From Acidobacteriaceae bacterium (GTDB lineage: Bacteria > Acidobacteriota > Terriglobia > Terriglobales > SbA1), in the NCBI GenBank assembly GCA_003156615.1, contig PMHI01000368.1, positions 1-5,896 of the forward strand: a stretch of DNA of 5,896 nt, read 5' to 3'. A model generated the notes under the pieces. That model made no database searches. It was given only the letters and a program-made list of their open reading frames with translations, and was not told the origin of the DNA. The translations under genes were made by a program, and so were the position numbers. Shown here in pieces: positions 1 through 4,582 of this stretch. The stretch's first letter is position 1; each line of letters begins with the position of its first letter.

Positions 1-137
1 GTTCCCGCTAAACAATTACCAATTCTTTTGTTTCCTTGTTTACTACTTTGGTGTTTGTTACGAAATTCGAACAAAAGCGGTCCAACCGAAATCTGTGATA
101 TAAAGTGCCCTTCCCCTGCTTTCCGCGAAGGCCGACG

Positions 138-638
138 ATGCGTGTACTTGAGACTAAGCGCCTTGTATTGCGTGAATTCCACCAAGGCGACCTTAAAGAC
201 TTAGTTACTTGGGGAGAAGTTCAGGCGCAACAATTTCTCAACTTCTGCTTCCGGGAGTACTTCATATGGGAGATGGGGCCCTGGGGAATGCTGCTAAAGA
301 GGACCGGTGGCATGGTCGGTCACTGTGGTTTCTGTCATATCAACTTGAATACTAGGACTGGAGAGGTGAACTACTTTGTCGCTCCGCAGTATCGTGGAAA
401 CGGGCTGGCATCTGAGGCCCTGGACGCGGTCCTAGAGTTCGGCTTTGGGGATATTGGGCTAGCTCGGATACAGGCCCGGTGCACCCCGGACAACACAAGT
501 TCGGAGCGGGTGATGCAAAAAGCGGGAATGACCTTCGAACGAATGATACCGTCCCATGAGGCTTCGAAGGACGGATCCTGCAGGGACAAGCTGTACGCAG
601 TCATCAGAAGCCATTTCAAGCCGCGGCCTTTGGAATAG
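138..638 (+). CDS. GNAT-family N-acetyltransferase (RimJ/RimL-like)
   Basis: The product (166 aa) is a cytoplasmic acetyl-CoA-dependent N-acetyltransferase of the RimJ/RimL branch of the GNAT superfamily. The start of the protein, MRVLETKRLVLREF, is the usual first strand of this branch. Around residues 74-105 comes the core NYFVAPQYRGNGLASEAL, whose Q-x-x-G-x-G/A loop binds the acetyl-CoA pyrophosphate. It is followed by FGFGDIGLARIQA and then TPDNTSSERVMQKAGM, the standard RimJ/L motif B. Length is normal for the family. I chose ATG 138 because GAAGG sits 6 nt upstream and the protein then begins exactly at the conserved strand. An in-frame GTG at 105 would add 11 residues but overlaps a TATAAA at 99-104 that could be a -10 element. 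The gene stands alone, with no partner that suggests a substrate. Substrates in this branch include protein N-termini, small molecules and antibiotics, so the specific target is unknown. Confidence 0.9.
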   Translation: MRVLETKRLVLREFHQGDLKDLVTWGEVQAQQFLNFCFREYFIWEMGPWGMLLKRTGGMVGHCGFCHINLNTRTGEVNYFVAPQYRGNGLASEALDAVLEFGFGDIGLARIQARCTPDNTSSERVMQKAGMTFERMIPSHEASKDGSCRDKLYAVIRSHFKPRPLE

Positions 639-816
639 ATCGTTCCCCGGTTTTCTGCGGCTGCAACCTTGAAACGCGGACACCTACATCCAGGCGCTGC
701 ACGAAGGCGGCCAGGCGGGGACAGGAGAAAGAGGGCAGCGCTCGTCCCCACTCTGAGGGAGAAGAGGCGCTGTGTCTAACCTTTGTCTACCCCCACCCTT
801 TTCAGCGATTTTGGAC

Positions 817-1458
817 TTATTCATCAACTACACCGCTTGAGACAGCGTATGTACCTACGATCATCCCGCCTCTTACGTTGCTCGGCCACTGGAGGGTGTG
901 ATCTCCTGTTCCATCTTGGCAGATGATGAAGTTGAGAAGCTGTCCTGACGCTGCGCCCGAAAGCGTTGAGTTCGCTACCCGACTCGCTAGGGTTATTTTG
1001 AATGTGCTCGCTTTGTTGGCGTCGAACGCGGGTGCAGCCGAGGAACTCACTTTAGCCAGCGTCAGGTGCTGGCCGTCCACCATGTCTGCATTCAGATTGG
1101 CGACAAGCGTGGTACTAGTCACGCCAGAGAGGCGACTGGTGTCCACACCGCCCGGAAACGTCCCCTTGCCCTTCTCGTCGACGTGGGCGACTCTACCGAT
1201 AAGGGTGCGCTCATCAGTCGTTTCCAAGGGGACGAGCGAGTGGCCATTGTCGAACCTCAGATTGCCGTCCGCACTGACGGACATCTGCCAACGCGGTTTC
1301 CCATCTTGGTCCAGAAAACGGAGAGACAGAATTGGATTGACGGTCGTCCCCGCGCGCAGATCAAGAAACATCGAGTGATCACCATGGTTTTGAAAGACGA
1401 AATCATCGCCATCGAAGACCAAGCCGCCAGGACTCGTCCGGACACCCCCATGACCCAC
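817..1458 (-). pseudogene. phage tail-fibre-like structural protein, 5' truncated
   Basis: This frame encodes up to 213 residues that resemble the distal part of phage tail fibres and related surface fibre proteins. Visible signs are the NLNADMVDGQHL segment (residues ~122-133), a hallmark of fibre proteins, and a C-terminal beta-rich module with FKITLASRVANSTLSG, FIICQDGTGDHTLQWPSNV and GGMIVGT. The first ~70 residues (FQNHGDHSMFLDLRAG, LRFLDQDGKPRWQMSVSADG) also read as a genuine fibre repeat. The only available start is GTG 1458, three codons after an in-frame TGA (1468-1470), with no convincing ribosome site. On that side the sequence turns directly into a group II intron remnant on the other strand, so the true N-terminus is probably lost. 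The last residues, YAVSSGVVDE, follow GGMIVGT abruptly, and a short in-frame deletion is possible there. No other phage genes flank it. The family call is by motif only. Confidence 0.65.
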
Positions 1459-1619
1459 TTCGTATCGTCAATCAGACGCTCGTGGCTTGGGCGCGACGCA
1501 AGTTCAAGCGCTTTCAACGTCACACGATCCCTGCCAGTCAGTTCCTTCAATGGTTGGCTGTGCAGTGCCGGGATCTGTTCTTTCACTGGCACATCGGTAT
1601 GAGCGGCTTGTTGGCCTGA
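1458..1619 (+). pseudogene. group II intron maturase, C-terminal fragment
   Basis: The frame reads about 53 codons to TGA 1617-1619, including NQTLVAWARRKFKRF, then FLQWLAVQCRDLFFHWHIG and SGLLA. This matches the end of group II intron maturases, where N-x-x-L-x-x-W-A-x-R-K-[FY]-K-R is followed by a short helix and an LF-x-H-W motif. The piece has no start codon, and the reverse-transcriptase domain and the maturase X domain proper are missing. In full-length proteins this region helps bind and fold the intron RNA. It lies immediately upstream of domain V, as expected. The overlapping minus-strand frames here (for example one around 1257-1592) look open but are shadows of this fragment. Confidence 0.85.
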
Positions 1620-1622
1620 TGG

Positions 1623-1696
1623 GAGCCGAGTGAGACGAGAGTTTCACGCTCGGTTCTACGAGAGGCTGGTGGTGCAATTCCATCGGCCTACTCAAC
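1623..1696 (+). ncRNA. group II intron domains V and VI
   Basis: Domain V is 1623-1656, exactly 34 nt. The lower helix GAGCCGAG (1623-1630) pairs with CTCGGTTC (1649-1656) and carries the catalytic AGC triad (1624-1626). The upper helix TGAGAC (1631-1636) pairs with GTTTCA (1641-1646) under a GAGA tetraloop of the GNRA type (1637-1640). The two-nucleotide bulge is CG at 1647-1648. Domain VI is 1660-1693: GGCTGGTGG (1664-1672) pairs with CCATCGGCC (1680-1688), and GAG (1660-1662) closes on CTC (1691-1693). A1690 is left bulged as the branch point, 7 nt from the predicted intron end. All catalytic features of this part look intact although the rest of the ribozyme is gone. Confidence 0.88.
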
Positions 1697-1802
1697 CAGG
1701 AAGCGCGCCGCTGGCCGCAAACTCCTCTGGCCGAACTGGAATTGGGGCGTTCTGGAGGCGAGCTATAGGTTGCGAATTCTGGGTGAGTCTTATAAGTTCG
1801 TG

Positions 1803-1831
1803 TTGACGGACGGGCATTCGAGGCCCACGTT
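1803..1831 (+). promoter_or_regulatory. candidate promoter of TA copy 1
   Basis: TTGACG (1803-1808) is separated by 17 nt from CACGTT (1826-1831). The -35 box is good and the -10 is poor. A perfect 8-bp palindrome CTTATAAG (1789-1796) lies 6 nt upstream and is kept in copy 2, so it is a candidate operator for the autoregulating antitoxin. The leader to the GTG start would be about 120 nt. Confidence 0.4.
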
Positions 1832-1957
1832 CTTGCCTATCCACCAAGTTGAAGATCACAGACGCGATGTTTCGGCGAATCGTCGAGGGTGTACAACAAT
1901 GATGTTGACATTGTGCTCTAGAAAATGGCGATGCAGCTGTTTCCGGGGAGGTAAGTC

Positions 1958-2275
1958 GTGAAACATGACACCCAATCCAGTTCCTCACGAAGAAGGAAGT
2001 ATGCTGGCATATGGGAGGACATGCGCTCCGGCAAATTGCGCGAGGTGATCGTCACTGCCGAGAAGGAAGGACTGTTCCGTGGCAAACGCACCGAGATGGT
2101 TCGGGGAAGAATGCCGGAAGCTCTCGTGACAAGGGCAAGAAAGCGCACCGGAATCGAGTCTGACACTTACCTAATCGAGGTGGCACTGGCCAGTATTGCG
2201 GTTGCCGACGACTATGCGGACTGGCTGCTTTCCCAGCGCGGCACGGTCGGTAGCGAGCCTGACCTTGAGTTCTGA
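1958..2275 (+). CDS. VapB-like antitoxin, intact copy
   Basis: The product has 105 residues. It is a small DNA-binding antitoxin by position and sequence, expected to neutralise a PIN-domain RNase and repress its own promoter. After a basic, Ser/Arg-rich N-terminus (residues 1-30) comes GKRTEMVRGRMPEALVTRAR, a likely strand followed by helix, then RTGIESDTYLIEVALASIAV, the second helix of a ribbon-helix-helix-like fold, and an acidic tail ending GTVGSEPDLEF. The GTG 1958 start is supported by GGGGAGGT 5 nt upstream and by conservation of the same start in the paralogue at 2835. The TGA overlaps the TTG start of the downstream toxin stub by 11 nt, showing the original operon coupling. Its own toxin is destroyed, so it is now an orphan antitoxin that may still bind the paralogous toxin. 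The family call rests on sequence pattern plus the linked PIN toxin of copy 2. Confidence 0.8.
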   Translation: MKHDTQSSSSRRRKYAGIWEDMRSGKLREVIVTAEKEGLFRGKRTEMVRGRMPEALVTRARKRTGIESDTYLIEVALASIAVADDYADWLLSQRGTVGSEPDLEF

Positions 2276-2353
2276 ATTTCGAGGCACTCTCTGCAGCTCA
2301 AGCGAGAAAAGCATCGAACGCAGCCCAGATTGCGGGCCGAATCGGATCTGGAC
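2265..2353 (+). pseudogene. decayed VapC toxin, N-terminal stub of copy 1
   Basis: From TTG 2265 the first nine codons (SSEFRGTL) match the toxin start at 3132. A one-base loss near 2292 then shifts the frame. Reading on in the restored frame gives LKREKHRTQPRLRAESDLD, against LKPEKHRTQLRPRAESELE in the intact toxin. After about 2353 no similarity remains and the frame meets a TAG at 2408. The PIN catalytic residues are all missing, so no RNase can be made. Confidence 0.8.
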
Positions 2354-2637
2354 GATGTCAAAGGCAAAATCGAGAGGCAAACACATCGCGATCGACTGCG
2401 GTCGTCGTAGGTCGCTGCACTTGGGAGACACCGGGCTTTGACATGATGCAGGCGGAGTTCGACGAACACATTGGCATTGGTCAGAAGTAGTTTTCTACGT
2501 GGACCGCGGCAAGGTGGAGATTTGAGCGGAGATCCTGCTTCGGATCAGTCGAGAGTTGGGAAGAGTGTTGAATGGCCGCTCAAGGGGAAGGGTAAGCGTC
2601 GCTAACCTTTGCGTGAAGGTGTCTCTACGTTTTACGT
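2354..2637. other. spacer replacing the rest of toxin copy 1
   Basis: No gene is recognisable here. The only small hint is the plus-strand text SEVVFYVDRGKVEI ending at the TGA near 2525. Its VVFY resembles the VVFY near the C-terminus of the intact toxin (residues 182-185), which would fit a toxin with a large internal deletion, but the match is too short to trust. The remaining sequence shows no promoter, hairpin or repeat that I can support. Confidence 0.4.
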
Positions 2638-2680
2638 GAGCTGTCAGTTGCGAATCCTGTATCAGTCTTATAAGGTTGTT

Positions 2681-2709
2681 TTGACAGACTGGCATTTGAG
2701 GCCTACGTT
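2681..2709 (+). promoter_or_regulatory. candidate promoter of TA copy 2
   Basis: A consensus -35 box TTGACA (2681-2686) is followed after 17 nt by TACGTT (2704-2709). The palindrome CTTATAAG (2667-2674) lies just upstream, at the same spacing as in copy 1. Conservation of box, spacer length and palindrome across otherwise diverged leaders supports a regulatory role. Confidence 0.5.
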
Positions 2710-2834
2710 CTTGCCTATCTATCCAGTTGAAGATCACAAACGCAATGCTTCAACAGAACGCGATCGGAATGCTGCAGTAAGATTGATATTTGCCACACGG
2801 AAATAGCACTTGAGCTGTTTCTTGGGAGGTGGTC

Positions 2835-3122
2835 GTGAAGCGTAGCGCCAGTTCCTCACGAACAAGGAGAGGTGCAGGCATGGTAGAGAGGATTCCCATG
2901 CGCTTCAGCAAGTTGCGGGACGTGATGGTCATCGCGGAGAAGAAAGGACTACTGCGTGGCAAACGCACCCAGGTGATTCGGGGAGGAATGCCGGAAGCGC
3001 TCGTGAAAAGGGCAAAAAAGCGTACCGGAATCGTCTCTGACACAGAACTGATCGAGGTGGCTCTGGCCAACATTGCGGTTGCCGACGACTACACTGACTG
3101 GCTGCTTTCGCGGTGCAGGTAG
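2835..3122 (+). CDS. VapB-like antitoxin, C-terminally truncated copy
   Basis: The 95-residue product is a paralogue of the antitoxin at 1958, with RGGMPEALVKRAKKRTG and DTELIEVALANIAVADDY conserved. It is presumed to bind the PIN toxin encoded directly downstream and to autoregulate. GTG 2835 is chosen over GTG 2829 because TTGGGAGG lies 5 nt upstream of 2835 and the same start is used in copy 1. The protein stops at TAG 3120-3122 right after LLSRCR. The expected tail is still present in the next frame, as VETDLDF followed by TGA at 3140-3142. A few bases near 3110-3120 have therefore been lost and the last ~12 residues are missing. The stop now lies in the same frame as the toxin, three sense codons before its TTG. 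Whether the shortened protein still neutralises the toxin is unknown. Confidence 0.8.
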   Translation: MKRSASSSRTRRGAGMVERIPMRFSKLRDVMVIAEKKGLLRGKRTQVIRGGMPEALVKRAKKRTGIVSDTELIEVALANIAVADDYTDWLLSRCR

Positions 3123-3131
3123 AGACTGATC

Positions 3132-3704
3132 TTGACTTCTGAATTTCAAGGCATCCTCGGGCGGCTCAAACCCGAAAAACACCGGACGCAGCTCAGACCG
3201 CGGGCGGAATCGGAGCTGGAGTTCCTTGGAACAACCAGTCACCGACCCGCCAAGCTGCTCTACGATACAACGGTCTACATTGATATTCTGCAAGGCCGTT
3301 TTCCGCAACAGGGCGAAGCGATGCTGCGGGCGACCGAGGCTTGGCATTCGCCAGTCACGGAAGCTGAACTGGCGTCGAGCTTCGCACTGCTGGATCCCGC
3401 CCTACCACAGACGGCCGCGATGATCGAGCAAATTGCCGCAGTGATCGACCGGCGGTCCAGCTACCGCACGATCACTCCCGATCCCGAGGTCTGGCGGGAA
3501 GCCGGAGTACTTTCCGGCACGCTCGCCCGAACCCAGGGATACGGAACGGAGCAGCGGCGGTGCGTGTTGAACGACGCTCTGCTATTCGCCTCCGCTCGAA
3601 AATATGGATGTGCGGTGTTGTCCCGCGACGTTCGGGACTTTGACTTGCTCCAGCAACTCGATCCCTCGGGGAGAGTTGTTTTTTATAAGATTGGCGCTCC
3701 GTGA
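3132..3704 (+). CDS. VapC-like PIN-domain toxin ribonuclease
   Basis: The product (190 aa) is a PIN-domain endoribonuclease, the toxin partner of the antitoxin just upstream. It would act on RNA in the cytoplasm in a Mg2+-dependent way. The PIN core runs from KLLYDTTVYIDIL (~41-53) to SRDVRDFDLLQQL (~164-176). The acidic site is visible as D45, E79 (in VTEAELA), D148 (in LNDALLFASA) and D166. The ~40 residues before the core are longer than in most VapC proteins, but are also conserved in the decayed copy 1, so they belong to the family. No ATG or GTG lies between the upstream TAG and the PIN core, so TTG 3132 is the likely start. Translation probably depends on coupling to the antitoxin frame. 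The catalytic set is complete, so an active toxin is expected if it is expressed. Confidence 0.87.
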   Translation: MTSEFQGILGRLKPEKHRTQLRPRAESELEFLGTTSHRPAKLLYDTTVYIDILQGRFPQQGEAMLRATEAWHSPVTEAELASSFALLDPALPQTAAMIEQIAAVIDRRSSYRTITPDPEVWREAGVLSGTLARTQGYGTEQRRCVLNDALLFASARKYGCAVLSRDVRDFDLLQQLDPSGRVVFYKIGAP

Positions 3705-4076
3705 GCACCGGTGGTTCGATCGACTCCAACCCAGTTTTATGAAACTCTTCTGGGAAACGTTGCTGCTCTGATCGGCATTGCGGCATTGCCGACCAATTCT
3801 AGCGCTTCTCCAGGCATGGCAGACTTGCTATTGCGCGGCAGCAGAGAATCAATCTCGCCTGAGCCCGTTCGAGAGCACAGCCTTCGGTCGTCCTGCGCCT
3901 GTTTCTGAAATTTTAGTTCATATCCAGAGAATTCCTCGTAACAGGAGTTACCCTACGTTGTAGCACACGGTGCAACTCATTCCGCAGGCAGGTCAGGATG
4001 ATGAGAGAATTGTCGTTGCGCAGGCTGGCTAGCTGAGCTGGGTTCCGTGCAAGCGCGGATATGGACAGCGGGGAAT
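3705..4076. other. stretch without a recognisable gene
   Basis: Between the toxin and the hairpin downstream of the minus-strand pqqA I see no convincing gene. Short plus-strand frames around 3711-3963 have no ribosome site and no family signature. A minus-strand frame at 3913-4107 is open for ~65 codons but has no start codon. No pqqB, pqqC, pqqD or pqqE signature is present; for instance, there is no PqqB-type Gly-rich/Cys motif. Confidence 0.5.
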
Positions 4077-4113
4077 CCCTAAATCCAACGCGCGTGCTAG
4101 CGCGTGGTTAGGG
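4077..4113 (-). terminator. strong hairpin downstream of pqqA
   Basis: Outer arms CCCTAA (4077-4082) and TTAGGG (4108-4113) pair. Inner arms CCAACGCGC (4085-4093) and GCGCGTGG (4100-4107) pair with one bulged A, around a six-base loop at 4094-4099. In the minus-strand direction the hairpin starts 29 nt after the pqqA stop. No T-run follows, so it is not a classic intrinsic terminator. It may act as an RNA-stabilising or processing hairpin, or as a weak terminator. Confidence 0.5.
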
Positions 4114-4142
4114 CTTCAAGAATGGTAGGTAGGGCTGGCGGT

Positions 4143-4220
4143 TTAGAGTTTCGCGCTGACGTAAGAGTTGATCTCACAATTCAAGCAAACTTCTTCAAAA
4201 GCAGGTGCTGTCCACTGCAT
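4143..4220 (-). CDS. pqqA: pyrroloquinoline quinone precursor peptide PqqA
   Basis: This 25-residue gene reads MQWTAPAFEEVCLNC followed by EINSYVSAKL. PqqA is the ribosomal substrate for PQQ synthesis: the radical-SAM enzyme PqqE, with the peptide chaperone PqqD, links the Glu and Tyr side chains of an E-x-x-x-Y motif, and the excised pair becomes the cofactor of periplasmic quinoprotein dehydrogenases. Here the motif is E16-I-N-S-Y20. Length, the W-x-x-P start and the E-[IV]-C-x-x-x-E-[IV]-x-x-Y-x-x-A pattern match alphaproteobacterial PqqA peptides. The start is firm: GGGAGG lies 6 nt before ATG 4220. A promoter at 4268-4296 and hairpins on both sides fit a short, abundant transcript. No other pqq gene is visible downstream, so the synthesis enzymes must be elsewhere. 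An alternative is a PqqA-like substrate for another radical-SAM maturase. The CLNC pair is an unusual addition compared with proteobacterial peptides. Confidence 0.85.
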   Translation of the reverse strand: MQWTAPAFEEVCLNCEINSYVSAKL

Positions 4221-4235
4221 TTTCTTCCTCCCAAT

Positions 4236-4260
4236 CGCTTGAGGCTCTCTGCCTCGAGCG
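4236..4260 (-). promoter_or_regulatory. leader hairpin of pqqA
   Basis: The arms 4236-4245 (CGCTTGAGGC on the plus strand) and 4251-4260 (GCCTCGAGCG) pair over 10 positions around a five-base loop, with a single C/A mismatch in the minus-strand RNA. The hairpin lies between the expected transcription start (~4261) and the Shine-Dalgarno (4227-4232). It would form at the very 5' end of the pqqA transcript, a position typical of stabilising 5' stems. Confidence 0.5.
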
Positions 4261-4267
4261 TTCCGTG

Positions 4268-4296
4268 ATTTTAACTCAGCACTATCCCCAAATCAA
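4268..4296 (-). promoter_or_regulatory. sigma70-type promoter of pqqA
   Basis: On the minus strand TTGATT (4296-4291) and TAAAAT (4273-4268) are separated by exactly 17 nt, matching consensus at 4 of 6 and 5 of 6 positions. Transcription would start near 4261, about 40 nt upstream of the pqqA ATG. Confidence 0.65.
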
Positions 4297-4582
4297 GAGC
4301 TTAGCTTGGGTTACCCTTTCAGATGGTTTGACACCGAGCCCGACCCAAAAAATCCCGCTATAAACCGCCTGCCGGAAGCTCGATCTGAAGCCAAAGAATA
4401 AAGAGAAGGTCGATGCTTCCAATTTCTTGCCCACTGACAAGCCTTCTACGCCACAGGTCGTTGCTTCCATCGACAAATCGCCTAGTTTCCCACATGGGGA
4501 ACCATTGCGGCCACTGTCTAATCGCGCTATCCCTAATTTACCTTGAGTCTTCCCTAAATCAAGATTGGCGGGAAAGGCAATC
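4297..4582. other. divergent intergenic region between pqqA and the GAF gene
   Basis: It separates two divergent genes and should hold the promoter of the GAF gene, for which I see no strong boxes. Two plus-strand frames look oddly protein-like and abut with a frame change: one open 4243-4401 (with PFRWFDTEPDPKNPAINRLP), the other open 4364-4546 (with KPKNKEKVDASNF and SPSFPHGEPLRPLSN). Neither has a start with a ribosome site and I recognise no family. They may be a frameshifted remnant or chance. Confidence 0.35.

Larger units (their letters stand above)
1458..1696 (+). mobile_element. 3' remnant of a bacterial group II intron
   Basis: The element consists of the C-terminal end of an intron-encoded reverse transcriptase/maturase followed within 4 nt by domains V and VI, the normal order at the 3' end of bacterial group II introns with the ORF in domain IV. 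Domains I-III and most of the maturase are absent. The left edge, at roughly 1450-1465, coincides with the point where the minus-strand fibre gene loses its reading frame. The 3' splice site is predicted after the AC at 1695-1696, six nt beyond the bulged A at 1690. The remnant cannot splice or move by itself. How it was truncated (incomplete retrohoming or later recombination) cannot be told from the sequence. Confidence 0.85.
1760..2353 (+). repeat. tandem duplication, copy 1 (leader, antitoxin, toxin stub)
   Basis: This block is homologous in order and strand to 2638-3221. Shared landmarks are GTTGCGAAT then TCTTATAAG, the TTGAC-box, CTACGTTCTTGCCTATC-like text, GTTGAAGATCACA, AGCTGTTTC before the ribosome site, the whole antitoxin frame, and the first ~90 nt of the toxin. 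The offset between copies is about 877 bp. The antitoxin products are identical at 52 of 67 aligned residues counted by eye, so the duplication is old or the copies arrived separately. Confidence 0.85.
2638..3221 (+). repeat. tandem duplication, copy 2 (leader, antitoxin, toxin start)
   Basis: This is the second copy of the block at 1760-2353. Homology ends in copy 1 at about 2353, whereas here the toxin continues intact to 3704. Relative to copy 1 this copy has a two-codon longer antitoxin N-terminal region and a small net deletion near the antitoxin end (about 3110-3120). Confidence 0.85.

Noticed and set aside
1257..1592. Minus-strand open frame that could be joined to the fibre gene by a frameshift in a run of five G at 1445-1449
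   Set aside because: The part upstream of 1460 is fully explained by the plus-strand maturase end (NQTLVAWARRKFKRF) and domain V, so the minus frame is a shadow and not the missing fibre N-terminus.
1066..1602. Long plus-strand frame of 178 codons
   Set aside because: It lies antisense to the fibre gene and shows no family features. The real plus-strand coding remnant at its end is in another frame.
2485..2525. Text VVFYVDRGKVEI resembling a cyclic-nucleotide-binding domain strand or the toxin C-terminus
   Set aside because: Only about 12 residues, with no supporting neighbours in frame. Too short to call a gene or a relic of either family.
3700..3740. GGTTCGATC text resembling a tRNA T-loop
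   Set aside because: The flanking bases cannot form a T-stem and there is no acceptor or anticodon arm.
3913..4107. Minus-strand open frame downstream of pqqA
   Set aside because: No start codon or ribosome site, no recognisable pqq or other family motif, and its beginning is inside the hairpin.
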